This document shows positions 53,334 through 64,000 of a stretch of 64,000 nt of DNA, one piece after another. The position numbers were made by a program, and so were the translations under genes. Location of the stretch: the NCBI GenBank assembly GCA_030407085.1, contig CM059582.1:20565501-20629500 (forward strand), written 5' to 3'. Position 1 is the first letter of the stretch, and each line of letters begins with the position of its first letter. Source of the stretch: Trichopria drosophilae (lineage: Eukaryota > Arthropoda > Insecta > Hymenoptera > Diapriidae). A model generated the notes under the pieces. It saw nothing but the letters and a program-made list of their open reading frames with translations, made no database searches and was not told where the DNA came from.

Positions 53334-55898
53334 CGGATGAAAACCAAATTTTGTCCAACGATTTCTCTTCAACGGATGAAGCGAATTAATTTTTTTTTTA
53401 GTCGATGCGTCCTGACCTAACTTCGTGCTGAGTAGATTTTGAACATGATCGGCTGAGCGGTTTTCGAGTTATTCCAAAAAAAAGTAGTAAAAATAGTACA
53501 AATAACGTGAAAAAATGATATTATTTAACAATTTCCGTCATTTTTCGTGAGGAAACTGTTGATGCGCGTCAAAAAACTGAGAAATAAAAAAGCCGACAAG
53601 TAAAAAACCGACATATTAAAAAGCCGACACGGTAAAAGTATTATTCTCTTTACAATATGCCGATTTTTTACTAGTCGGTTTTTTTATTTGTCGGCTTTTT
53701 TAAGAAATAATGGGTAGATTTCGGAAATAGAACCTCTCTATATAACGCAAAATATGGAAAACGTACGTGAATATAGCCAGTCCGTTAAATAAACCGGAAT
53801 AAAATACGAGAGATTGATCGGGAAGTTATTGTTTCGACTCGCTAAGGGTCACAACCGCTTTATTTTGTAAATATAACGAGCCGGGAAGAGTAGTCGTGCA
53901 ATCCAGTGGTAAATATACTGGGACACTACTGTACATTGTTTACTGATTTTGCTGTAGTATAAGTATAGATTTAATGTTATAGAATCCTAGAGACCAATAT
54001 CCTATTAACATCTTTATAGGGTTATTATTTAATTCATTGACTGACTTACTTCCCTTTTTGGCCTTTAAGTACAATCGCAACTCTTGCTGTTGCAAATAAG
54101 TGATGAATGAATGTATATTGTATATAGTATTGGACGATGATTCACATACTAAAAATTTAATGTTCTGCGAGGGCGTTTACTTTTTTGCAAACGAAATAAA
54201 TATTGTCTAGGCATTGCGACAAAATATGTTATTGGGAGACCGACAGGGTAATTAAAAGAGCTCAAAAATGAGCATAAAAGAGATCAATCTGATATTGCGA
54301 TCTTAAAACAAATACCATAAAATAAAACTATTCATCCTGTCGATTCTACAACGACAATTTTTGTGGCTTTCATTGTCTTCGTACACGTTTTTATAAAGCA
54401 ACGACATAAACTGTTCTCTGGACTACATACAAACATACCGATGGTTTTTGTTCCTTGTGTAAAAATTATAATCTTATCGCAATTAAATTTTTTTAAATAC
54501 TCACCGCATAGAGTAACAATAGTCGCAGTGTTAATTATTTTGTACCCACAAAAAAGGAACACACTCAATTATTGAAAGTTTTTGAAATTTGTCGTGAGAA
54601 ATTGTTTCGTATACTTCCTTACGTCGTGATTCAGGCGAAGCGGAAATGAGACATTTGGTATTCAAAGGAACGCAGAAACCCCTTTGTAAAAATTAACCGG
54701 GCTGAGTCCAGGCATTCGATGCGAATATTGGAATCTCTTTTGAAAACTGTGAATTCGCCGAATGAAGAAATGCGCAAGGAATATCTGAGCACATGGAATA
54801 TCCTTTCTTTATGTAAGTAAAAGGATTCCTGTCTTATACATACAATTAAATTAATTCTTCCAAATATATTTCGAATGAAAAATGTTAACAATATATTTAA
54901 TGATATACCTTTCACTTTTATTTTACATTTTTACTTTTGGAACAAAAAAAATATAAGAAGCTACATTAAATTATGTCGATGTGGATGAATTCCAATAATT
55001 GTATTCATAAATTTAAATTGGCCAATGCACTCTAAAATACGTTTTCAATTATTAATTGAGCAATGACTAAGGATATTGCGAAATTAATTACCTTTTTAAA
55101 CCAGATATCATTCTGATTACTTATACTAACACAAAACCGTAAAGGCATATTTAACCACTTTTCTGATTAATAAAATATGCATTTTTTACAGTATATCTGT
55201 GTTAAATTTTTTAGAAGGCCAGCGCTAGTTAAACTCTGCCACTTCTTTCTGTTTAAATCGCTTAATGCTCTTGGTTTTCCGTTTCTCGTATTTAAATAGA
55301 AACGGTTACTTAGCTGCCAGGTGCTTTGTTTTATCTTATGCCGTTTTTCCAGATTCTCTCTGCATTTTCTACTTCAAGAACTTGCTCACTTTTCAGTCAT
55401 GCAATCTTCTATATACTGCTAATATAATATGAAATTATATTTTTCTTACCACAAATTCATTCAATTCAAATTTTTCCGACTGTGTAATCTTTAATGAATT
55501 AGGTGTAGGGTTATTTTTTATCCTTTGCTCCATTTAAGGTGTTGTGGTGATTTAATAAACATCTCCAATACCTCGTCATCCGCATTATTCCTATTGGTTA
55601 GAAATATATTAAAAATAGAATTTCACTATATCATCTATCAGACAGACGAATAATGCGACTATAACGTAATATAACTTTGAATATGGATCAGAGACGTGAT
55701 GTTAGTTAGGCTTATTACCGCTAGGCGCAGTGGCGAAGCTGGTTCCTTTACGAAAGGCGCCCACGATTCCTATTGTAGAAGTTGGTTTTTGATTTGATCA
55801 GAAGGAATCCACGATCATGAGACAGTAGGGCAAAAAACATACCATATACAAATAATCTCGTTGTCAGTGTTGGAACTAAATTTAATATTTCTTATATA
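53334..55898. other. AT-rich intergenic DNA with weak coding-like fragments
   Basis: A hairpin of about 115 bp with AAAAAGCCGAC/GTCGGCTTTTT arms lies at 53588-53704. Two short stretches recall known enzymes but are not callable: 54616-54678 on + (HLVFKGTQK, like the M16 peptidase motif) and 54332-54568 on - (IIIFTQG, like adenosine kinase). Nothing else is recognised. Confidence 0.3.
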
Positions 55899-56129
55899 CA
55901 GTCCGAGTCCTCTAATCATCTGATGTCCGGTCCCGAGGGGAAATGTAAACTCCCTTATTGTCCGCTCCCACTCCCAAATACTTCATACGTACTCGACTTA
56001 CTGCTGGAGAAGAAAAGTTATTTTCGTTGGTCTCGGATTTTATTTTACTTTATTTAATTTAAGTAATCAATACTAATTATCAATGTAAATTACTAAGGAT
56101 GCTATATCCAACAAATTGACTATTCAAAA

Positions 56130-56420
56130 CAATTGTTATTTAGGGGTTTCCGGGTTTCTGAATAGGAATATAATGTCGGTTTTGAAAATTTAAGTTGGCG
56201 GATCCAATATGGTGGATAATTTATATAAACGAAAGGAATAGCTAGAATTTTATTACATTTAGAATCGGCCATTTCTAACTTTTGAAAACTAACGTCGAAT
56301 TCATAATCTGCGATTACAAAAAACTCAGAGTAGCAAGTTTCAGGCAAATTACATAATTTCTTGTTTAAATCGTCTGCCATATTGGATCTGCCATTTTGAA
56401 TTTTGAAAAATTGTTGATCA
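56130..56420. repeat. ATGGCGGAT-family fragment
   Basis: The block contains TTGGCGGATCCAATATGG and, in reverse, CCATATTGGATCTGCCATTT at about 56380, plus rule-like spacing to GATTCATAATCTGCGATTAC. It is a short inverted-pair fragment of the dispersed family. Ends are not found. Confidence 0.5.
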
Positions 56421-56747
56421 AATCCATCGCCTTATGGAATTTGCTGTTGGACCAAAAGCAATTGTGACTAATATAACTTTTATAATTTTATGAACATTTT
56501 TTGTTTAAATTAAACGATGAAAGGGAATAATTTAATTTTAAATTATTAATTATAATTCTTAAGAATTATAAAATTACAACTTTCTTTAATTACTAAATAT
56601 GAAACGTATTTAAAAGTGATAGGAAGTTGATTTTTTAAATTCGGGTATTATCACAAGACCTTTTACTTTCTTGGTATATATTTTTCTTTGGGGTTATATA
56701 TTTCTGCATCGAAATAATGAAAGTAAAGAGAGGGGATTATGTAATTA

Positions 56748-56999
56748 CCGTAGAGTCTCGGTATATTTACCCACTCGGTTCCTCGCCTTCCCCTCCCGTC
56801 TCCTTATATTTACCAAAAGAAGGGGAGCACCGCTTCTCCCACTCCTCTCAGTCGCGTATTGTTCATGACGTCGCGGTAGGCCCTTTCTGAGGCCCCCAAC
56901 ACGCAGCGTGGAGGGGAGGGGGGGGGGGAGACCAGCGATGAGTAAATATAAACAGACGCAACCTAACAAATGTCCTGGGACGTAAATATATCCAGACTG
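56748..56999. mobile_element. TA-flanked CAGTAGAGT-type MITE
   Basis: The left end, CCGTAGAGTCTCGGTATATT, and the right end, read in reverse as CAGTCTGGATATATTTACG, are inverted, with TA at 56746-56747 and 57000-57001. The interior is GC-rich with a G run near 56917-56930. It is related, in reverse, to 52936-53105. Confidence 0.55.
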
Positions 57000-57599
57000 T
57001 ACTCTGTCCTATTTATTCCGCAAAGAAAATACTACCTTTCACTTTTAGTAAAAGTTGTAATTAACTTAATGTTGCCAATTGTCAATTTCTTGAAATGAAT
57101 TGCAAAATAATACTTCAACGAAACCCCTTTCTTTATAATAATGAGGACACTTTATAAAATATAAATTTCAGTCTAATAAATATTGTAAAAAACGGCACTT
57201 TTATTGTTTTCTGCATAAACGACACGCAAATATCCATTACAGCTTATTTATCACGTCTCATTACTAAGACAGAACTTTTTTAAATACAATCAATAATTCA
57301 ATGAAAAAATTGGACCACATGAAACTGAACTAAAAAAGGCTTTCACTTTTTCTTTCCTCCTATTCCTTTATTCCTCTGTGCCAAATGTCCACTTGCATTT
57401 TTCACACCTTGTGTCCTGTGCACATATATACAACCGTACCATTAAAATCAGGGAATAAAAAATTCGATACCCTTCCTTTCTCCTGCTGCATTTTCAGTTT
57501 TTTTGTTCCCGCCTTCGCTGAACCCTGATGCCGTCCCTTCACTATCTGGCCATCTATCGCATTTTTAATGTTCCTCCCTCTCCCTCTCTCTCTCTCTTC

Positions 57600-58310
57600 C
57601 CATTCCTTCTCTTCCTCATTTATCAGGCCCTCCGCCACCGTTGGTCTTTCTCGCGAGTGAAGTAGTCGGCGTGTGTGTATATGAGAGACTCAGGGTTACG
57701 GTCGGAACCTGCACATCGACCGTCGAACCTTTCTCTTTCTCTCTCTCGCCCTCTGGGTTGCTGTTGCCGAGTGCTCTGGAGTGCTCGGGTTCTCTCGCGT
57801 TGTACATACACACACGGCCGGAAATAAGCGCACGAAGACCTCGTATATGGCATCTCCTCCCCTTAGTTGTTCCTTTCGTCCGCGTCACTTGTCGAAAGAT
57901 AGAGAAAGTCGCGAAAAGGAGCGTAGAGGAAACAGATGCAAAGAGGAAAAAGGAGCGAAGTCGGAAGGAGAAGCGAGAGGGACAGTGGAGGAGTCAGAGG
58001 CCGCGAGTGCGAGGGAGGGATATCGAGGGGGAGTGAGAGGGCGAGCGAAGTATAGAAAGAGAGAGGGTTACGAGAGGAGACCCTGGTGTGCGTGAGGGCA
58101 GTGATCTCTCAGGGAGCGGCGACCTGACACGAACACGGCTGATAGCTATAGAATACATTCTTCTTCTTCTTCTCCTCCACCACCCCCACTCCTTAGCAGC
58201 AGACGGTCGCGATTCTGGACGGTCGCCGTCGCTGGAGCCGAGGGTCGAAAGGAAATTCGCCGATCGGGAGACGCTGCACTCGGCCACTTGCCGTGCACCA
58301 GAGGTAAAGC
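57600..58310 (+). promoter_or_regulatory. CpG-rich block, probable promoter and 5' untranslated exon
   Basis: CT-rich sequence (57560-57610) leads into a GC- and CpG-rich, GAGA-rich block with no stop-free frame of recognisable protein. It ends near a good donor CACCAGAG|GTAAAG at about 58305. This resembles the long non-coding first exon of an insect gene whose coding exons would lie beyond the window. Overlapping frames of 76-131 codons on both strands are composition effects. The direction is inferred from the donor only. Confidence 0.35.
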
Positions 58311-59130
58311 TGTATCTAATGAAGGAGCCTGGGAGGAGGGGGTGGAAAGGGGTCGAGGAGAAGGTATCAGCCGGTCGGATGCAACGTTTCAGGAAACGAT
58401 GAGATCACGGACCAAATTTTATTGGCCGATGGCGTCTAATTAAATGCAAGACTTTTTCGAAAGCTAAAAATGCAGCTAATTTAATTTATTCATTCTTTCA
58501 ATCACAGAGGTCACTGGTGTAGCTGTAAAGTAGACCTTTCTTTATATCATTTTTTATGTTTAAAGATACTATCTTGATTTGTTTGCAATTTTTAGGTTTT
58601 AAGAATAAAACCTGAATGTTTTATATCCGATTTAAAATTAATTATGAAAACTTTATGTTATAAATAAATTTATAACAAAAACGACTTTTTTAAGCTCTTA
58701 TTCTTTTACGGTGAAAATTTTGGGCAATTAAATGTTATAGTTTTGGATGGAATATGAACCCGGAGTCTTAAAGAGCTTTTCCATACATCTTAGTTATGAT
58801 AATCTGTAAAAAGTGCGCTTAAAGAATTCTTAGGTAGGTATACTTAAAATATTAACATGGAGATCTTACGCTTGAGTCCTTAACGCTACCTCACTTCAGG
58901 CCACTTACTTTTGATAAAAGAATTTAGTTTTTCGATCTAATAATTTCTTATAGAGACACTAGGTGGCGTTCGAATCCAAACATGAATTTGCCCGTCATTA
59001 ACATCATATGCCACCCTATAACTATACCTATTGGGTTATGAAAAGAAAACGGTCGAGGCTTGTTTATTTCAAAATTCTTGTATTTACTGAATGTTAGGGC
59101 ATCATGAACAAGGAAAGAGGAAAATAGTAC
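58311..59130. other. Intergenic, nothing recognised
   Basis: AT content rises again directly after the CpG-rich block. If the block is a first exon, this is intron. No exon or repeat can be named. Confidence 0.3.
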
Positions 59131-59490
59131 ATTGTGCAACTAGGGAGCAAAATGGGCGTTTGTCGATGAGGGCGCGTTTTACGCCCGTGTGAAACGAAGT
59201 CGGCAAATTTCATCGGTCTGCAAATACGTACTCTCCCTTGTTTGACAAATTATTTTCTCATACCACAGTTTTTTGCGTCCAGAGTGTGAAAAACTTATTT
59301 TGATACCGGTTAATAGTGGATTGTGCAAGTAGGGAGCAAAATGGATGTTTGCCGAAGAGTGGGAGTTTGACGTCCGAGCGTATCGAGGACGGCATTTTGC
59401 ATATGAGCTATAAAAACCTATTCTTTCTTGTTACACGTACTCCCGGACATATTTACTTTGCTCCGTAGGGTGAGAATATGCTGTTTTTCT
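59130..59490. repeat. Diverged tandem pair around GTAGGGAGCAAAATGG
   Basis: Two units of about 188 bp, beginning near 59132 and 59320 (TTGTGCAACTAGGGAGCAAAATGG-like, read in parts), share TTTGTCGA/TTTGCCGA and a final CTCCC-TTGTT/GTTACACG block. They are diverged and non-coding. Confidence 0.45.
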
Positions 59491-61427
59491 CCCTTAATAT
59501 AGGGACTTTTCTATCGCATTTTTGTGCGCTGAATTTAAATCTTTTTTTTTAGTTTTTCCATCTGCCACTACTTTCCATATGTCCGCTATTTTGAAACTTT
59601 TTCAGAATTTTATGCACTATAAAATTGTCCTCAGGGTTATCAATCAAAAACTTTAACAGTTTCATTAAAAATAATGGCATTTAAAGAGCACAAAATGTGA
59701 ATAATTTAGACAAAAATCTTAAAAATATTACTACAGTTCTGTATTAGAACAATCACACGTTAGTTTCGGCACTGGATGAAGTTTTATCTGAAAGGGATAA
59801 GAAGGTTCAAATAGCATTATTTAAAGGTAATGTCCAGTTTAAAAAAATGTTCCTGCTAAAAAACATCTCGTGTAAAACATCAACCGTAAATAAACCCAAA
59901 AATAAAAAGGGATTCATAAAAGATTTGGTATTTAAAATATAATGACTTGCGCTTTTGAAAACCTCCTGCTGTTCTGTATTCTGTCATTTATCTGCGCTGT
60001 TAATAAACGTTATCAGTTTTTTTACTTTTAAAAGTTTGAAGCATTACACGACAGAAAGCGGCTTTAGACATTAATATTACAAATGCTTTTCTGGGTTTTT
60101 ACATTTTACGTATTTTTTAGATCTTTTTTGTATTTCTTTATGAATCATCTTCATCTTCTATCGCGTTTCATTCTAGTGGTATTAGCCGTCTAATCAATTT
60201 TTAAAATCGTTTTAAAAATAATTGCTGGATAAATTCTTACCTTTAAGAAACTTAAAATCCAAGATTACTTACTAAAATCTCCTCATCCAACAGTAAAATG
60301 AACTATTTTTTAATATTTACATGAAAGGTGGAAAGCACATGGAATTTTCGTGTTTAATTCCATGCCAGGAGTTTTAAACGGTCTCTATAAAAAATTTAAA
60401 ATATTGCTAGACTGGTTTTCGTTCTTTATTGATTTCTGTAGAGACTCTTAGAGACTCTTGAAACAAGGATAAACTTACAGAAAACGTCGTTTCTCGAAAT
60501 TATAATACACCTATATAAGTGTTCTTATGTAATTCGATGCAACATTCACGATAAACGTGAAAAATCGATAAAAATGGTGATTTTTCGCGATTTCTCTTGG
60601 TTATTTATAAAAATATTGGAAATATCCAATAAAAGTTGTAAATTGGCTCGTAATATACATTTCATTTTTTGTGTATTTTTTATGAACGTATGATAGAAAC
60701 TGAGAGAAATGACAATGAACTTTATTTATTATAGACGTAATATGTACTGCAAAAATAAATCAAGGTTACCACTCATTTTTATTACATCAATGGTATCCTT
60801 CGTATTTTGGTGCTCTAAAAAGGAAAATCGTAGTAAATCGTAATTGCAAAAAAATTAGAAATGTCGAAAAGTGTTTCCAATAAATGTTGTAGATCTGCTC
60901 AGAATACTTATTTTCTGTTTTTAATATTTCTTTATTGTTATATATCCAACGTTTTAATATTTAACGAATGAAATGAGGAAAGTGATGAAGAATCATAATT
61001 TTGTTAAGATATTCGGTTTCGATGTAATAAAAACTTGTGGCAACCCTGACAGATTTTGGATGGTTATTATACAATACATTTACAAAAATGATAAAATTCA
61101 TTGTCATTTTTCTGAATTTTTATCACCTCTATACAAAAAGTTTGATGTAAATAATACAATATAAAATGTGTACTTTGAGAAGATCTATATACCCTCTAAG
61201 AAAATTGACCATAAGTTCTGGCCGGCATACTAACTTCTGCCTAGAGCTTTATCAGAATCTTCCTCAATCTGGTGAAGGAATGAGGTTGTACGTAGTCCAT
61301 ATACTCTATAACCTTTATGTGTCTATCTTTCAATGAAGCTTTTCATGTGTTATTTGCAATAACAATTTGAAATCGTAAGTGTAAAGAAAGGTTACGACAC
61401 AGAAAGACAAACAGACATGTATACAAC
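59491..61427. other. AT-rich intergenic DNA
   Basis: No gene is seen. Diverged direct blocks (AATAAAAGTTGTAAATTGGCTC near 60625 and AATAAATGTTGTAGATCTGCTC near 60880, read loosely) hint at an old duplicated repeat. Confidence 0.25.
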
Positions 61428-62170
61428 TTTGCATCTTTATATACTGTTATTCAGTGATTCAGACAAAAATACAATTCAGGCTGCACATTGTCATATACAT
61501 ATGTTATTAATTACATTTTGCCCTCTTTAAAAGTAATATTTTTAGTTTGGTAATCATCGGTTGCTTCTTTTAAAAAAAAAATGATTTCTTTTTTTCTTCG
61601 TCGAAAGTCCACTCGGAGTCCAATTTCACCAGTGTTTTGTATTAACTTTTTCACTACCTTAAAAACAACTAATTGATATCAAACTGCTTGGAATAGTTTC
61701 AGGAGAGCAAAATCTACCAAGTTTCATGGTTATATTAGAATTTTTAACACAATTTCCATTTTTACGTGCTTTCAGCAAACCTGCTAAAAAACAGTTGCTT
61801 GGTATACAATAAAAATTGAAATTGTGCTAAAAATTCTAATATGACCATGAAATTTGGTCGATTTTGCTCTTCTGAAACTATTTCAAGTAGCTTGATATCA
61901 ATCAGTTGCTTTTAAGGTAGTGAAAAACTTTGTTGATTTCAAAGAATACTGGTGAAATTGGGCTCCGAGAGGACTTTCGACGAAGAAACAAACAATGGAT
62001 TTATTTTTGAAAAGAAGCAACCAATGATTACCAAACTAATCATGTTAGTTTTAAGAGTGCAAAATATCATTAATAACATATCTACATCACAATTTGCAGC
62101 CGAAATTTTATTTTTGTCTGAATCGCGGAATAAACAAAATTTAATAAGTTTCAGCATATAAAGATGCAAA
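61428..62170. repeat. 743-bp near-complete inverted repeat
   Basis: The outermost matching blocks are TTTGCATCTTTAT (61428-61440) and ATAAAGATGCAAA (62158-62170). Complementarity continues inward (GGTAATCATCGGTTGCTTC with GAAGCAACCAATGATTACC, and GTGAAATTGG with CCAATTTCAC) to a small loop near 61790. Arms are about 350 bp each. No target duplication is obvious and no frame is coding. A transcript would fold into a long hairpin. Confidence 0.75.
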
Positions 62171-64000
62171 CATTTTTTAAAAATAAACAAAACTCCAAAC
62201 AATCTTTTAGCGCGTTCACAAGTATTCACCACGTAAATGGCATTTTCGCCAATTTTCGCTAGGTTTTAGAACATCGAGTTACGCAAGATGACATATACGT
62301 ACTATAAATTTGCGAATCGACGTTTATCCTTGTTTCAATGTATTGATTTTTCAAAAGTTAGAAAATGTTGCATTTTGATATTGGGGGACTCAGATTTAAA
62401 ATCTTATTTCAGATTCGTAATCGACGATCACAAAAACCCCCGAGTACCCGGTTTCATAAAAAATGGTGCATCAGAAAAATGTGTGTCGGAAAGGGTTAAA
62501 ACCATCCCACGTTAAAAGATGCAACATTGTCTAATTCAGATTTTAAATCTGAGTTCAAATTCGTCATCAGCAACTTAAAAAACCCCTGTGTGTCCAGTTT
62601 CATCTCGATCCAATTGAACATTTGCCAACGACTGCATTTCTTTTATAAAAATGACGATTTCCAGTTGATTATTTGTTTATAAATCATAATGTTTAATGAA
62701 TATTGACGTAAATGCAATATTAAGCACTTCCTCGACGTCCACTTATATTGGATTTAAAAAAGCAACGCGGAGCAAATTATTTTGTCTTTAAAAACTCCAA
62801 TTTTCAAATGGGTTCCGATGGTATTTTCTTTTCATATTTCCATAAAAATTTCTGCATTAACTTTTCTGTGTATTAACTTCCATTACATATACTCAGCGGC
62901 TCAAATTAATAGATAAAATGTTTTCTTAATATGAACCCTTTTTTCTTCTTTTATTCATTATTCATCTGATTGTGGTCATTGCATTAAGCCGAATATGCAG
63001 TAGTACAGCGGGTGAAATTGTCTAGTATATTTTACTTTTTTTGACTGAGACTTTATTGCATATATGGCGAACTTTTAATATTCAGGATACAGGCCAATTG
63101 GAAACTTTTATCAACGTTTATCGATGCCAATACTTACAACTAGCTAAAAAACATAAGAGATGATACTATTAAATAGTTTTCTTGCTCAATAACGTAATGA
63201 AAAACGCTTTAAAAATTGAATTATTTCATTGGGTACACATTGAAAATTAACTTTTGAAGTTGTTATGAAAAAGATACACCTACTGCAAGTTTATTCACAC
63301 TTACATAGCATTTTCTATATTTATAGTTTGTAGAAATATGCTACTCAGACAATGTGCCTCTTGTGGAAAATGATAAAAACCTTTAGAAGTTAGCGTAACT
63401 CTGTTTCTAAGCAATTCGGTTTCATTTTTACACCTATCGTTAAAAAACTATACATTTGAACTCAATATTTTGTTTCACCGGATTCTTCACTAAATAAGAA
63501 ACAACATCCATTTTAGCACAACTGTGTGCCTTATTCTAGAACTCTGTTAATATTAACGCAAAATGAGGTTACATGGATACATTCAAGGATTAAAAAATCA
63601 TCATTTTTCTTTCTTCACATTTTGAACGATAAGCCGCTTCGTATATTTTAAAATTTGCCATTGTTAGGGGAAAAAAATAGGATTTTCACTTATTAAATAA
63701 TATAAAAAATAACTAAAATAAATCAAATATAATTGTTTATACCCACTTTCCTAAAAAATATACCATGAAAAATATATTAAACAGAAGAAATAAATTGTTT
63801 TGCACAATAAAATTTTAAACAATTTTATCATAAAAAAATGCAATTTCTTGAAAATTGGAATATGTCTTAAATTATTGGAAAATGAAACGGCTACTTGTTC
63901 CCAGTATATTAGACCTTGTAGTTAAAAAAGTGGTTCAATAAAGATTATGCATTGTTTTATATTACTTTTTTTACGAATATACTTTTAAAAACAGGCACAG
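62171..64000. other. Intergenic with an ATGGCGGAT-family relic
   Basis: At 62290-62640 are relics of the dispersed family (GACTCAGATTT, GATTCGTAATCGACGATCAC, CCCCGAGTACCCGGTTTCAT), including a right-end-like GGGTTAA at 62493-62499. The remainder to 64000 is AT-rich with nothing recognised. Confidence 0.35.

Noticed and set aside
53057..53420. His-Thr/His-Ala and Cys-Val/Cys-Ala repeat proteins
   Set aside because: These are translations of the GT/GC microsatellite at 53219-53333.
57641..58095. Frames of 131 and 104 codons in the 57.6-58.3 kb block
   Set aside because: They overlap each other and antisense frames in a GC- and GAGA-rich stretch. Low complexity and no recognisable domain.

Overview
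The window is a strongly AT-rich piece of a eukaryotic nuclear genome. Short GT-AG introns, TTAA-flanked piggyBac-type and TA-flanked mariner-type miniature elements, a (TTAGG)-type telomere-like motif and the insect-like DDX10 protein point to an insect, perhaps a hymenopteran; the order is a guess. There are no operons, bacterial genes or CRISPR arrays.

Only one gene is certain. A twelve-exon DDX10/Dbp4 RNA helicase (ribosome biogenesis) runs on the + strand from 28394 to 34146 and encodes 798 residues with every DEAD-box motif intact. Two of its introns are enlarged by long-inverted-repeat transposons of 1.3 kb each. A weaker two-exon candidate lies at 24845-25352, its second exon largely built from a miniature transposon. 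A short TATA-headed ORF at 47849-48049 could be a small secreted peptide or a first exon, and it overlaps a hammerhead-ribozyme-like motif. CpG-rich blocks at about 50480-51090 and 57600-58310 look like promoter or 5' untranslated exon regions.

Layout: 1-1668, AT-rich DNA with a miniature element made of CGTAAAGT hairpins; 1669-23751, an 11.04-kb segment present twice in direct tandem (1669-12708 and 12710-23751), nearly identical, without a recognisable protein gene; 23752-28393, the candidate small gene and several miniature elements; 28394-34146, DDX10; 34147-46035, dense nested repeats including two more TTAA-flanked long inverted repeats; 46036-64000, mostly low-complexity intergenic DNA with two GC-rich blocks, scattered MITEs and a 743-bp inverted repeat at 61428-62170.

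The main themes are a very recent large tandem duplication (or an unpurged haplotype join in the assembly) and a rich set of related non-autonomous TTAA elements with hairpin structure, two of them inside introns of one housekeeping gene. Repeat boundaries and similarities were read by eye; no alignment or database search was possible.
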